Below are positions 18,140-26,059 of a stretch of 64,000 bases of DNA, in pieces. A program made the translations under genes and the position numbers. Positions within the stretch are counted from its first letter, which is position 1, and each line of letters begins with the position of its first letter. Origin of the DNA: Nostoc sp. LPT (lineage in GTDB: Bacteria > Cyanobacteriota > Cyanobacteriia > Cyanobacteriales > Nostocaceae); NCBI RefSeq assembly GCF_017115165.1, contig NZ_JABXKF010000110.1, positions 1-64,000 on the forward strand. The letters run 5' to 3'. The notes under the pieces are model-generated. The model saw only the letters and a list, made by a program, of their open reading frames with translations. It had not been told where the DNA came from and made no database searches.

Positions 18140-19726
18140 CTACAGCGCCTCTATTATTTGCTCGAAATTGCGGCAATACACCTGTTGGCCGTATTCTTGC
18201 CACTCTTTGTCTGACGAGTAGGGTGAGCGTTTTAATGTTGCCTGTTGGACGTATGCTATCAATGGGCGACGAAGACACTCATATTTCTCGAAGGCTTTGG
18301 CTATAGCTTGCAGATCATCCCAGTTATTCTCCTCAGCAATTTTAGCGATGAGTGTTGTAACTACTAGTGCATCTTCAAATCCTTGATTAGCTCCTTGACT
18401 CATGAAGGGAGGCATTCCATGTGCGGCATCGCCAACTAATACGATTCGCCCTACACTCCAGGCTGGTGGAATTTTGGCAGGATCAGCTTCAGGATTGAGG
18501 TCTGTTGGGTTAGAAACTTGTAGAGAATCCGAAATGGTAGCATGGTGAATATAGTATGGACGCTGCTGTATCTTGACAGGAGGAGATATACGTACTAATT
18601 GCTTAAGTGCATCAGGAAAGCCTGCCTTCTCCAACTCCTGGAGAGCTAAGTCAATTAAAGAACTTTCAGACTTTCCTTGCAACGAGTCTAAAGGCAAAGC
18701 AAGATGTATTATGTACCCTAGTTCACCAGTTGGTCTATGAAATAAAATTATCCTAATGTTATTTATACGAACAGAATTTCCAGATATTTCATCATTAGTG
18801 ATTGTTACAACTGTTGAGTCTTGAAAGAATTCTTCTAGTTTCGTCCATAGTTCCTTTGCTACCTCAGCTATTTCCCGACAAAATATAGCTGCAAAGCCAG
18901 AGTATTCAGGTTGGGCAAAATCATGGTATTGAGTATCTGTGTAAAGCAGCCTCCGAACTGTAGAATTAATCCCGTCTGCTGCAACAATTAGTTTAGCTCT
19001 AATCGATTTTGTTACTAATTGTTGGGGGGCAACATCTGAGTTTTGGGGATGCGTCTCATTATGTTTTTGGCCATCTGTCCAAAACGCATAGGGGTTGGCT
19101 TCTATTCCTGTGTCACCTACACAATCTATCCGGACACAACCTTTTTCTGGCTCATTCACAACATTAATACAACGGTGATTAGCTTTAACTCGGTCTTGGG
19201 GAAGTAGCTGTCTGAGGGTTGTCTGCAAATTGTACCAAGAAATTGACACTCGACCCTCGCCATAATCTTTAAACCAGTCATCGAAACTAAGCGAGGTTGA
19301 CCGAATTATCTGCCCTTGTAAATCTTTGTAAGCCCATTGGGGTGAAGTCTTTGTCGGTTGTTGCTCTTGAGTAGTTTCAACAGTTTTCTGAACATTAGAC
19401 TGCTTGGGATTCAATAAACCAAGCCCAGTTTTTTTGACTTCTTCGTAAGCGTTAGGATCTAAATGTTTGAGAGCTTGTAATCCATTGGAGACAATATCCA
19501 ACATTTGTCCAACTTCACGAAAGGCGCGAGTTTGATCGACGACAAGGACATTTTCAATACCACGTTTACGTAAGCCAATAGCAGTTGCTAACCCAATTGG
19601 GCCAGCGCCAACCACTACAACATCGTAAATTTGCCCAGGAGCAGAGGAGACAACAGATGCAGCTAAGGTATCAGCTTTGGTTGATGTGTTTGTATCTGTA
19701 TGAGAACTTGATTTAGTTTTTAGCAT
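18140..19726 (-). CDS. FAD-dependent monooxygenase (PHBH / UbiH-like)
   Basis: Near the N-terminus lies a Rossmann motif, VVVVGAGPIGLATAIGLRKRG (dinucleotide fingerprint GxGxxG). A central KLIVAADGINSTVRRLL (the DG motif) and a C-terminal GRIVLVGDAAHGMPPFMSQG (the GD motif, FAD ribityl binding) complete the flavoprotein aromatic hydroxylase signature. The substrate is likely an aromatic or isoprenoid compound and cannot be named. There is a low-complexity insertion (about residues 110-130, TVETTQEQQPTKTS). ATG 19726 (MLKTKSSSHTD) is preferred to a TTG at 19762, though neither has a clear Shine-Dalgarno sequence. Confidence 0.8.
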   Translation of the reverse strand: MLKTKSSSHTDTNTSTKADTLAASVVSSAPGQIYDVVVVGAGPIGLATAIGLRKRGIENVLVVDQTRAFREVGQMLDIVSNGLQALKHLDPNAYEEVKKTGLGLLNPKQSNVQKTVETTQEQQPTKTSPQWAYKDLQGQIIRSTSLSFDDWFKDYGEGRVSISWYNLQTTLRQLLPQDRVKANHRCINVVNEPEKGCVRIDCVGDTGIEANPYAFWTDGQKHNETHPQNSDVAPQQLVTKSIRAKLIVAADGINSTVRRLLYTDTQYHDFAQPEYSGFAAIFCREIAEVAKELWTKLEEFFQDSTVVTITNDEISGNSVRINNIRIILFHRPTGELGYIIHLALPLDSLQGKSESSLIDLALQELEKAGFPDALKQLVRISPPVKIQQRPYYIHHATISDSLQVSNPTDLNPEADPAKIPPAWSVGRIVLVGDAAHGMPPFMSQGANQGFEDALVVTTLIAKIAEENNWDDLQAIAKAFEKYECLRRPLIAYVQQATLKRSPYSSDKEWQEYGQQVYCRNFEQIIEAL

Positions 19727-19762
19727 ATTTATACATAGGAATCTGGGTTCAAAGCTGGGCAA

Positions 19763-19962
19763 TATGGAAAGCTATAGCCATCAAGTTACATAGGAACACA
19801 CAACAATATTCAAATCAAATGTAACAAGTTAAATATTTTACCGCGATCGCACCTATTATCTGAAGCAAATTATGAAAATTATCGAACCGCCTTCGCGTAG
19901 CGTCTCGCAGAGAAGCCGCCAAGAGCGCCAAGAGAAGAAACAGAAAAGTTTATAAATTATTA
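19763..19962. other. Intergenic DNA with HIP1 site and extragenic repeat fragment
   Basis: The stretch contains a GCGATCGC octamer near 19843 and a CCTTCGCGTAGCGTCTCGCA-type word near 19892. The latter resembles a dispersed Nostoc extragenic repeat. No gene is seen. Confidence 0.5.
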
Positions 19963-20152
19963 CAGTTGGTGTTCAGAGGTGGAGCGATCGCCCTTTTTGC
20001 TCGACAGTTGGTGTTCACAGGTGGAACGATCGCTGTTTTTACTCGACAGTTGGTGTTCAGAGGTGGAACGATCGCCCTTTTTGCTCGACAGTTGGTGTTC
20101 AAAGGTGGAGCGATCGCCCTTTTTGCTCGACAGTTGGTGTTCAAAGGTGGAA
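19963..20152 (+). repeat. 42-bp tandem repeat array, four and a half units
   Basis: Units begin at 19963, 20005, 20047, 20089 and 20131, each opening CAGTTGGTGTTCA, followed by AGGTGGA, a HIP1-type CGATCGC and a CTTTTT-GCTCGA tail. Units differ at a few positions. Because 42 is a multiple of three, the array is open in several frames on both strands, which produces spurious small frames. A diverged copy lies at 18033. Confidence 0.9.
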
Positions 20153-20305
20153 TGGTGAGGTTTTGAGGTCGAGTCTAGAGGCGTAGGAACCTGCGATCGC
20201 CACAATCTAATCCTTGATACAGGCTAGATTATTAATTAGCTCGATTTCTCTGCTGCGCGTCCAAGCAGCAACTCGTCGTCAGGCATCGCCTCTGTAAAAT
20301 CCGAA

Positions 20306-23023
20306 ATGACTAACGAAGAACTGCTGCAAATTATTGAACAAGCTGCCAGAGACAAGCTGACAAAATTAGATTTTTGTTACCAAGGCTTAACAAGCCTACC
20401 ACAGGAAATTGGCCAACTCACCAACCTGCAAACCCTCAACCTCAGCAGAAATCAACTGAGCAGTCTGCCACCGGAAATTGGCCAACTCACCAACCTGCAA
20501 ACCCTCAACCTCAACAGTAATCAACTGAGCAGTCTGCCACCGGAAATTGGCCAACTCACCAACCTGCAAACCCTCAACCTCAACAGTAATCAACTGAGCA
20601 GTCTGCCACCGGAATTTGGCCAACTCACCAACCTGCAATCCCTCTACCTCAGCAGAAATCAACTGAGCAGTCTGCCACCGGAAATTGGCCAACTCACCAA
20701 CCTGCAAACCCTCAACCTCTACAACAATCAACTGAACAGTCTGCCACCGGAATTTGGCCAACTCACCAACCTGCAATCCCTCTACCTCTACAACAATCAA
20801 CTGAGCAGTCTGCCAGCGGAAATTAGCCAACTCACCAACCTGCCATCGCTCCACCTCAACGACAATCAACTGAGCAGTCTGCCAGTGGAAATTGGCCAAC
20901 TCACCAACCTGCGATCGCTCGACCTGGGCAGGAATCAACTGAGCAGTCTGCCAGCGGAAATTGGCCAACTCACCAACCTGCGATCACTCGACCTGGGCAG
21001 GAATCAACTGAGCAGTCTGCCAGCGGAAATTGGCCAACTCACCAACCTGCGATCACTCGACCTGGGCAGGAATCAACTGAGCAGTCTGCCAGCGGAAATT
21101 GGCCAACTCACCAACCTGCGATCGGTCAACCTCGACAGTAATCCTTTAGAATCACCTCCACCAGAAATTATCACGAAAGGGTTTAAAGCAATTCTTGACT
21201 TTTGCAGACAACAACTAGAACAAGAAACCGATCGCCTCTACGAAGCCAAATTACTCATTGTAGGAGAAGGTGGTGCAGGTAAAACTACGCTAGCCAAAAA
21301 AATTCAAGACAATAAATATACGTTACAACAAGATGAAAATACCACCGAAGGCATTGATGTTATTCAATGGAAGTTCTTGCTTGACAAGAACAGAGAATTT
21401 CAGGTCAATATTTGGGACTTTGGTGGTCAAGAAATTTACCATGCTACCCACCAATTTTTCCTTACAAAACGCTCTCTTTATGCCTTGGTTGCTAATACTC
21501 GCAAAGAAGATACAGATTTTTACTACTGGTTAAATGTAGTTGAATTACTGAGTGGTAATAGTCCTTTGTTAATTATCAAAAATGAAAAGCAGGAGCGCAA
21601 ACGAGAAATAAACGAGCGGGGGTTACGGCATGAATTCACTAATTTTCAGGAAACACTTACTACAAACTTAGCCACTGATCGCGGTCTGCCAGAAATCTTA
21701 AAGAAAATTAAGCATTATATTACTAACTTACCTCATGTAGGAATAGAACTTCCTAAAACCTGGGTGAAAGTGCGAGAAGCTTTAGAAGGTAACTCTCGCG
21801 AATATATTAGCTTGGAAGAATATCTAAACATCTGCGATCAACATGGTTTTACTAAACAGGTGGATAAACTCCAACTCAGTGGCTATCTACATGATTTGGG
21901 TGTATGCCTTCACTTTCAAGATGATGATTTGCTAAGAAAAACCGTGATTCTCAAGCCCACTTGGGGTACAGATGCCGTTTACAAAGTCTTAGATAATCCT
22001 CAAGTCATTAACAAACTAGGTCAATTTGATCGCAATGATTTAGCAAGCATTTGGCATGAAAACAAATATGCCGATATGCAACCAGAACTATTGCGGCTAA
22101 TGATGAAATTTAAACTATGCTATGAAATTCCTAGTAGTCCCGGCACTTATATCGCACCTCAATTACTCTCTGTTAACCAACCTGATTTCAATTGGGATGA
22201 ATCCAATAACCTAATCCTGCGTTATAAATATGACTTCATGCCGAAAGGTATTCTCACCCGCTTTATAGTCGAAATGCACTCTGATATTGAACAACAAACC
22301 CTAGTTTGGAAAACAGGTGTTGTTCTTGCAAAATACAAAAGCCGTGCTGAAGTAATTGAACACTACAATCAACGAGAAATAAAAGTCCGTGTCGTAGGAA
22401 ACCGCAAGAAAGAACTGCTAGCAATTATTACCAATGAACTAGAAAAAATCCATAATTCTTACGAACGTCTGCAATATCAAACACTTGTTCCCTGCAACTG
22501 TGAAAGCTGTAAGGATGGTCAAACGCCTCATTTTTACCGCCGAGACGTGTTGTACAAATTCCGAGAAAATAATCGCGACCAAATCCAGTGCCAAGATAGC
22601 GGTGATATGGTAGATGTCCGCAGATTAATTGACGATGTTTTACCGACGTTATCAACTCTGCAAATACCTATGTCTGAACCCATAACAAGAAATCAAGTTT
22701 TCATTAGCTATAGTCATCAAGATCAGCAGTGGCTTACCAAACTCCAGAAACACCTCAAGCCAATGATTCGTAACCAAAATATAATCGTGTGGGACGATAC
22801 CAAAATTCAACCCGGTGCTGAGTGGCGCAAAGAAATTGAAAATGCTCTAGCAGCAGCAAAAGTGGCAGTATTGTTGGTTAGCCCCGACTTTTTGGCATCA
22901 GACTTTATTGCCGAGAATGAGTTACCGCCATTGTTGGATGCGGCTGAAGCCGAAGGACTTACGATTATTTGGATACCGTTGAGTTTTAGCAGCTACGAGG
23001 AAACAGAAATTGAAAAGTATTAG
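20306..23023 (+). CDS. LRR-Roc-COR (ROCO) protein with C-terminal TIR domain, truncated by a stop
   Basis: The 905-residue product has about twelve 23-residue leucine-rich repeats (residues 16-290), a Roc GTPase (P-loop GEGGAGKTTLAKK near 320, switch WDFGGQEIYHATH near 375), a COR-like region (about 480-780) and a TIR domain (from NQVFISYSHQDQQW near 796, with ENE near 872). ROCO proteins are GTP-regulated multidomain scaffolds; bacterial TIR domains often cleave NAD+ in defence against phage. The frame stops at TAG 23021-23023. The same frame continues to 23128 with clearly coding sequence (AHPPNQPLDSLN, AWVDICKKIKAAV) that normally completes this TIR type. CAG to TAG would explain it. The three LRR units near 20912-21118 are nearly identical in DNA, so recent duplication is likely. 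Confidence 0.85.
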   Translation: MTNEELLQIIEQAARDKLTKLDFCYQGLTSLPQEIGQLTNLQTLNLSRNQLSSLPPEIGQLTNLQTLNLNSNQLSSLPPEIGQLTNLQTLNLNSNQLSSLPPEFGQLTNLQSLYLSRNQLSSLPPEIGQLTNLQTLNLYNNQLNSLPPEFGQLTNLQSLYLYNNQLSSLPAEISQLTNLPSLHLNDNQLSSLPVEIGQLTNLRSLDLGRNQLSSLPAEIGQLTNLRSLDLGRNQLSSLPAEIGQLTNLRSLDLGRNQLSSLPAEIGQLTNLRSVNLDSNPLESPPPEIITKGFKAILDFCRQQLEQETDRLYEAKLLIVGEGGAGKTTLAKKIQDNKYTLQQDENTTEGIDVIQWKFLLDKNREFQVNIWDFGGQEIYHATHQFFLTKRSLYALVANTRKEDTDFYYWLNVVELLSGNSPLLIIKNEKQERKREINERGLRHEFTNFQETLTTNLATDRGLPEILKKIKHYITNLPHVGIELPKTWVKVREALEGNSREYISLEEYLNICDQHGFTKQVDKLQLSGYLHDLGVCLHFQDDDLLRKTVILKPTWGTDAVYKVLDNPQVINKLGQFDRNDLASIWHENKYADMQPELLRLMMKFKLCYEIPSSPGTYIAPQLLSVNQPDFNWDESNNLILRYKYDFMPKGILTRFIVEMHSDIEQQTLVWKTGVVLAKYKSRAEVIEHYNQREIKVRVVGNRKKELLAIITNELEKIHNSYERLQYQTLVPCNCESCKDGQTPHFYRRDVLYKFRENNRDQIQCQDSGDMVDVRRLIDDVLPTLSTLQIPMSEPITRNQVFISYSHQDQQWLTKLQKHLKPMIRNQNIIVWDDTKIQPGAEWRKEIENALAAAKVAVLLVSPDFLASDFIAENELPPLLDAAEAEGLTIIWIPLSFSSYEETEIEKY

Positions 23024-23128
23024 TCAGCGCACCCTCCGAATCAACCTTTAGACAGTCTGAACTCAGCACAAGAGAATAAAGCTTGGGTGGATATCTGTAA
23101 GAAGATTAAAGCAGCAGTTCCTCGCTAG
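23024..23128 (+). pseudogene. Detached last 34 codons of the TIR domain
   Basis: This is an in-frame continuation of the ROCO-TIR gene after its TAG codon. It ends with KKIKAAVPR and a TAG at 23126-23128. It is coding-like and would be translated only by read-through. Confidence 0.7.
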
Positions 23129-23130
23129 AA

Positions 23131-23221
23131 GAACCTCTCCCTGCCTTGAACTTTAGTTCAAGTCTGTCCCTCTCCGACTCGGAGAGGGAAGGTTTTGCGT
23201 AATAAAACCAGGGAGAGGTTT
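23131..23221. repeat. Cloverleaf-shaped extragenic palindrome
   Basis: A 12-bp perfect outer stem (AACCTCTCCCTG at 23132-23143 with CAGGGAGAGGTT at 23209-23220) encloses three hairpins: CTTGAAC-ttta-GTTCAAG (23145-23162), TCCCTCTCC-gactc-GGAGAGGGA (23167-23189), and GTTTT-gcgtaat-AAAAC (23192-23208). The T-rich stretch after it could let it act as a terminator for the ROCO gene. It is not a tRNA: arm lengths and conserved positions do not fit. Confidence 0.7.
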
Positions 23222-23293
23222 CTTTTGTAGAAGCGATCGCAGGTAAACTCTTAGCTATCGGTTAAAACATCATCCAAGTCGAAGATAACCTGA

Positions 23294-25543
23294 CTAATTT
23301 CCGAGCGTGTATTCTGCCAAGGTGGGAATTTTAACTTCTGTTTCGGCTTGTAAGTCGAAGTCATACCACTCGTTACGCCATTGCAGACGAAACTTCAAAC
23401 GCGTCCAGTTAGGTGGTAGATTGGGACAGGCAATGGGGCCAAATTGAGTCATCCGAATGCCGGCGAACCCGAAAACTACTGCTTGCCATACTCCTCCAGC
23501 ACTGGCAGCGTGAATTCCTTCGGCGGCGTTACGCCTCACATCCTCTAAGTCTACCAAGGCCGATCGCAGAAAGTGTGTATAAGCTTCGGTTGGTTGATTG
23601 AGGTCACAAGCTAAAATGGCATGAATGGCTGGGCCTAATGAAGAACCATAACTGTGGTCGGTGCGTTGGTTGTAATAGTTCCAGTTGGTGGCGAGGGTGT
23701 TATAGTCGTAGCGATCGCGCATTAAGTACAGAAGCATCAATACATCCGGCTGCTTGAGAATCTGCTTTTGGTTTGTAGCTTCAATTCCCAACAAACCTTG
23801 CAGAGATTTGCTACGCGGTTCGTAATCAGCGAGGTTAACGTGTTCTAGCTGGAAAAAGCCTTCAAATTGCTCAATTAAACCCGTTTGAGCATCTTCATTG
23901 ACAAATAGACGCTCTTGGATTTCTGCCCAATGGTGCAGACGCTCTGTAGTTAAGTTGAGTTTTTGCTCCAGTTGGGCTGATGTTTCTGGATAAGCTCTTT
24001 TGAGCCAATCCCACAGTCGCAAAGCTGACTGCAAATGCCACTGTACCATGAGATTGGTGAAGGCATTATTATCGACGCGATCGTGATTTTCATCCGGGCC
24101 AATTACATCTAGGATGTCATAGCTGTGGCGCTCTTGGTTCCACTGCACCCGACTTTCCCAGAAAACAGCCGTATCAAGGATAATTTCCGCGCCATAATCG
24201 CGCATCCAGTCATCATCATTGGTAGTCTGCCAGTAGTGCAAAATTGCATAAGCGATATCAGCAGTGATATGCACTTCAATGTCACCGCACCAGATACGGA
24301 TTAATTCACCGTTGGGAGCCGGAACCCAGCGCGGAGTGACTTCATCGCCAGTAGTGGCACTTTCCCAAGCAAACATGGCTCCTTGATAACCTGCTTCTTG
24401 AGCTTTGCGTCTCGCTCCTGGTAGGGTGTGGTAGCGGTAGGTGAGCAAGTTACGCGCTAGGGCTGGTTGAGTTAAGGTGAGGAAAGGCAGGATGAATATT
24501 TCTGTATCCCAAAAGATATGTCCGCTATAGGCAAAACCGGAAAGGGTTTTGGGAGGAATGCTCACCCGATTGTCGTGACGCGGTGTCACCGCTAGTAATT
24601 GGAAGAGATTGTAACGGACGCTCAATTGAGCCAAGCGATCGCCTTCTATTATAATGTCACTGTCTTGCCACACTTGCTCCCATGCAGTAATGTGAGCTGC
24701 CAACAGAGTAGTATATCTGGGTTCATCAGCGAGTCTTTGTAAGGCGGCGGCAATGGGAATTTCTGTCTCTCGTGAAGTAAACAGGGTGACAATCTTTTCT
24801 ACAGTTACCGTTTTTCTGGGATATAACTCTAAGGTGGTTGTCAAAATGGGAGAACTAGAAGTATTTTCGACGCTCACAAGTGTAGTCTCGTCACCATCTA
24901 CCACTAACTTAGCTGCCATCCCAAGTTGAATATCTGAGTGGAGAGTTGTACTGTTTAACCAGATAATCCGATCTATGCCACCTTGGTTTAAGGTTCGCCA
25001 ATGTTTGACGCCTTGGGTATCTGGTTCGCTGTCAAATCCGGCTTCAACGGTAATTTCACCCTCAAAGTCTACCGATGTAATTTGAGCGCGAATCGCCAAA
25101 ACGTGTTGGTCTGCTAAACTGGTGAAACGCTCGAAGTGAAAATCTAGGGTATGACCATTAGGACTACGCCACCGCACATCACGGCTAACTAAGCCTAAGC
25201 GTAGATCGAGCCGACGTTCGTAGTTGAGAATCTCACCACTGTCCATAGTAAAGCGAACGCCTGCAACTTTTACCACCAATGGCAGCCAGTTGGGACAGTT
25301 TACCAATTCGGTATGAGCAATTGTCACATCATCATAAACACCGTGGATGAGTGTGGCTGGAAAATCTTGGGAATACCCTTCCTCAAATGTACCCCGCACT
25401 CCTAACAAGCCATTACCAAGAGTGAAGACGGTTTCTTTGTGATGCAACTGCGTCGGGTTAAACTCCGTTTCAATAACGTTCCAGTCAGTATTGTCAATTA
25501 ATTGCTGATTTTGTTGAGAATTGTGAGTGGATACGTTGAGCAT
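23294..25543 (-). CDS. Glycoside hydrolase family 65 disaccharide phosphorylase
   Basis: The product of about 749 residues matches GH65 (maltose, trehalose or kojibiose phosphorylase type). An N-terminal beta-sandwich (TDWNVIETEF, NGLLGVRGTFEEG) is followed by an (alpha/alpha)6 barrel (SGHIFWDTEIFILPF, GDEVTPRW) and the catalytic acid Glu in DVIGPDENHDRVDNNAFTN (near residue 485). The closing beta domain includes GIRMTQFG. Such enzymes convert a disaccharide and phosphate into beta-glucose 1-phosphate and glucose. The exact disaccharide is not readable, and no beta-phosphoglucomutase gene is adjacent. Start ATG 25543; an upstream in-frame start near 25600 adds a hydrophobic leader and is less likely. 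Confidence 0.88.
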   Translation of the reverse strand: MLNVSTHNSQQNQQLIDNTDWNVIETEFNPTQLHHKETVFTLGNGLLGVRGTFEEGYSQDFPATLIHGVYDDVTIAHTELVNCPNWLPLVVKVAGVRFTMDSGEILNYERRLDLRLGLVSRDVRWRSPNGHTLDFHFERFTSLADQHVLAIRAQITSVDFEGEITVEAGFDSEPDTQGVKHWRTLNQGGIDRIIWLNSTTLHSDIQLGMAAKLVVDGDETTLVSVENTSSSPILTTTLELYPRKTVTVEKIVTLFTSRETEIPIAAALQRLADEPRYTTLLAAHITAWEQVWQDSDIIIEGDRLAQLSVRYNLFQLLAVTPRHDNRVSIPPKTLSGFAYSGHIFWDTEIFILPFLTLTQPALARNLLTYRYHTLPGARRKAQEAGYQGAMFAWESATTGDEVTPRWVPAPNGELIRIWCGDIEVHITADIAYAILHYWQTTNDDDWMRDYGAEIILDTAVFWESRVQWNQERHSYDILDVIGPDENHDRVDNNAFTNLMVQWHLQSALRLWDWLKRAYPETSAQLEQKLNLTTERLHHWAEIQERLFVNEDAQTGLIEQFEGFFQLEHVNLADYEPRSKSLQGLLGIEATNQKQILKQPDVLMLLYLMRDRYDYNTLATNWNYYNQRTDHSYGSSLGPAIHAILACDLNQPTEAYTHFLRSALVDLEDVRRNAAEGIHAASAGGVWQAVVFGFAGIRMTQFGPIACPNLPPNWTRLKFRLQWRNEWYDFDLQAETEVKIPTLAEYTLGN

Positions 25544-25600
25544 GAGTGATAAAACCTCTTGGGGATGGCTGTGGGTAGGATGCAGTAAAATTAGGAGCAA

Positions 25601-26059
25601 TCTTTAAGTGATTAACTCCTTTTCTTTAGCGCGTAGATTAAAAAATAGTCTGAACGCTAAAAAATACGCTTCTGATAAGAGTAACGTTTCATATTTCATC
25701 TGTCTACAGTTAGATTTATTCAAAAATGCCAGTTATAACTCATAAATCTTAATTAGCTACGAATTGATTCGGCTTTTCATCAATTTCTTTCATATTTACA
25801 ATTAAGGGAAGACGCGATGAATCGCCGTCTCTACAATAATCAGCCCTTTGTAGAGACGGCGATTTATCGCATCTTTGTCTTTGTGATGGACGATTTTTGA
25901 CTGGTAAAATCTACAGGTGCAGTTAAGTAACGTTTTGTTCTTTTACCAGAAGTGATATATTGGCACTTGACCCGACCGAGTACAAACTATGCATAAGCCC
26001 ACAGGACAGCAAAGAGGTGTTGTACTCAATACTACAGAACAGGAAGGGGGAGTGGGCAG
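25601..26059. other. Intergenic region between divergent GH65 and sensor kinase genes
   Basis: The region holds the palindrome at 25814-25870 and presumably both promoters. A purine-rich AGGAAGGGGGAG just before 26060 serves the kinase gene. Nothing else is recognised. Confidence 0.45.
25814..25870. repeat. Palindromic extragenic repeat, GTAGAGACG family
   Basis: A 23-bp inverted repeat with one mismatch (arms 25814-25836 and 25848-25870; core CGCCGTCTCTACAA / TTGTAGAGACGGCG) surrounds an 11-nt loop. The core matches the two palindromes at 58014 and 58182. Confidence 0.85.

Noticed and set aside
19950..20205. Overlapping small reading frames on both strands in the 42-bp repeat array
   Set aside because: The repeat length is a multiple of three and has no stops in several frames, so the frames follow from the repeat and not from coding.
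20396..20968. 190-codon minus-strand frame opposite the LRR region
   Set aside because: It is the mirror image of a 69-bp coding repeat; the + strand LRR protein is clearly the real one.
23131..23221. tRNA gene, because of the cloverleaf shape
   Set aside because: A 12-bp closing stem, 9-bp second arm and absent T-loop and D-loop consensus rule it out.
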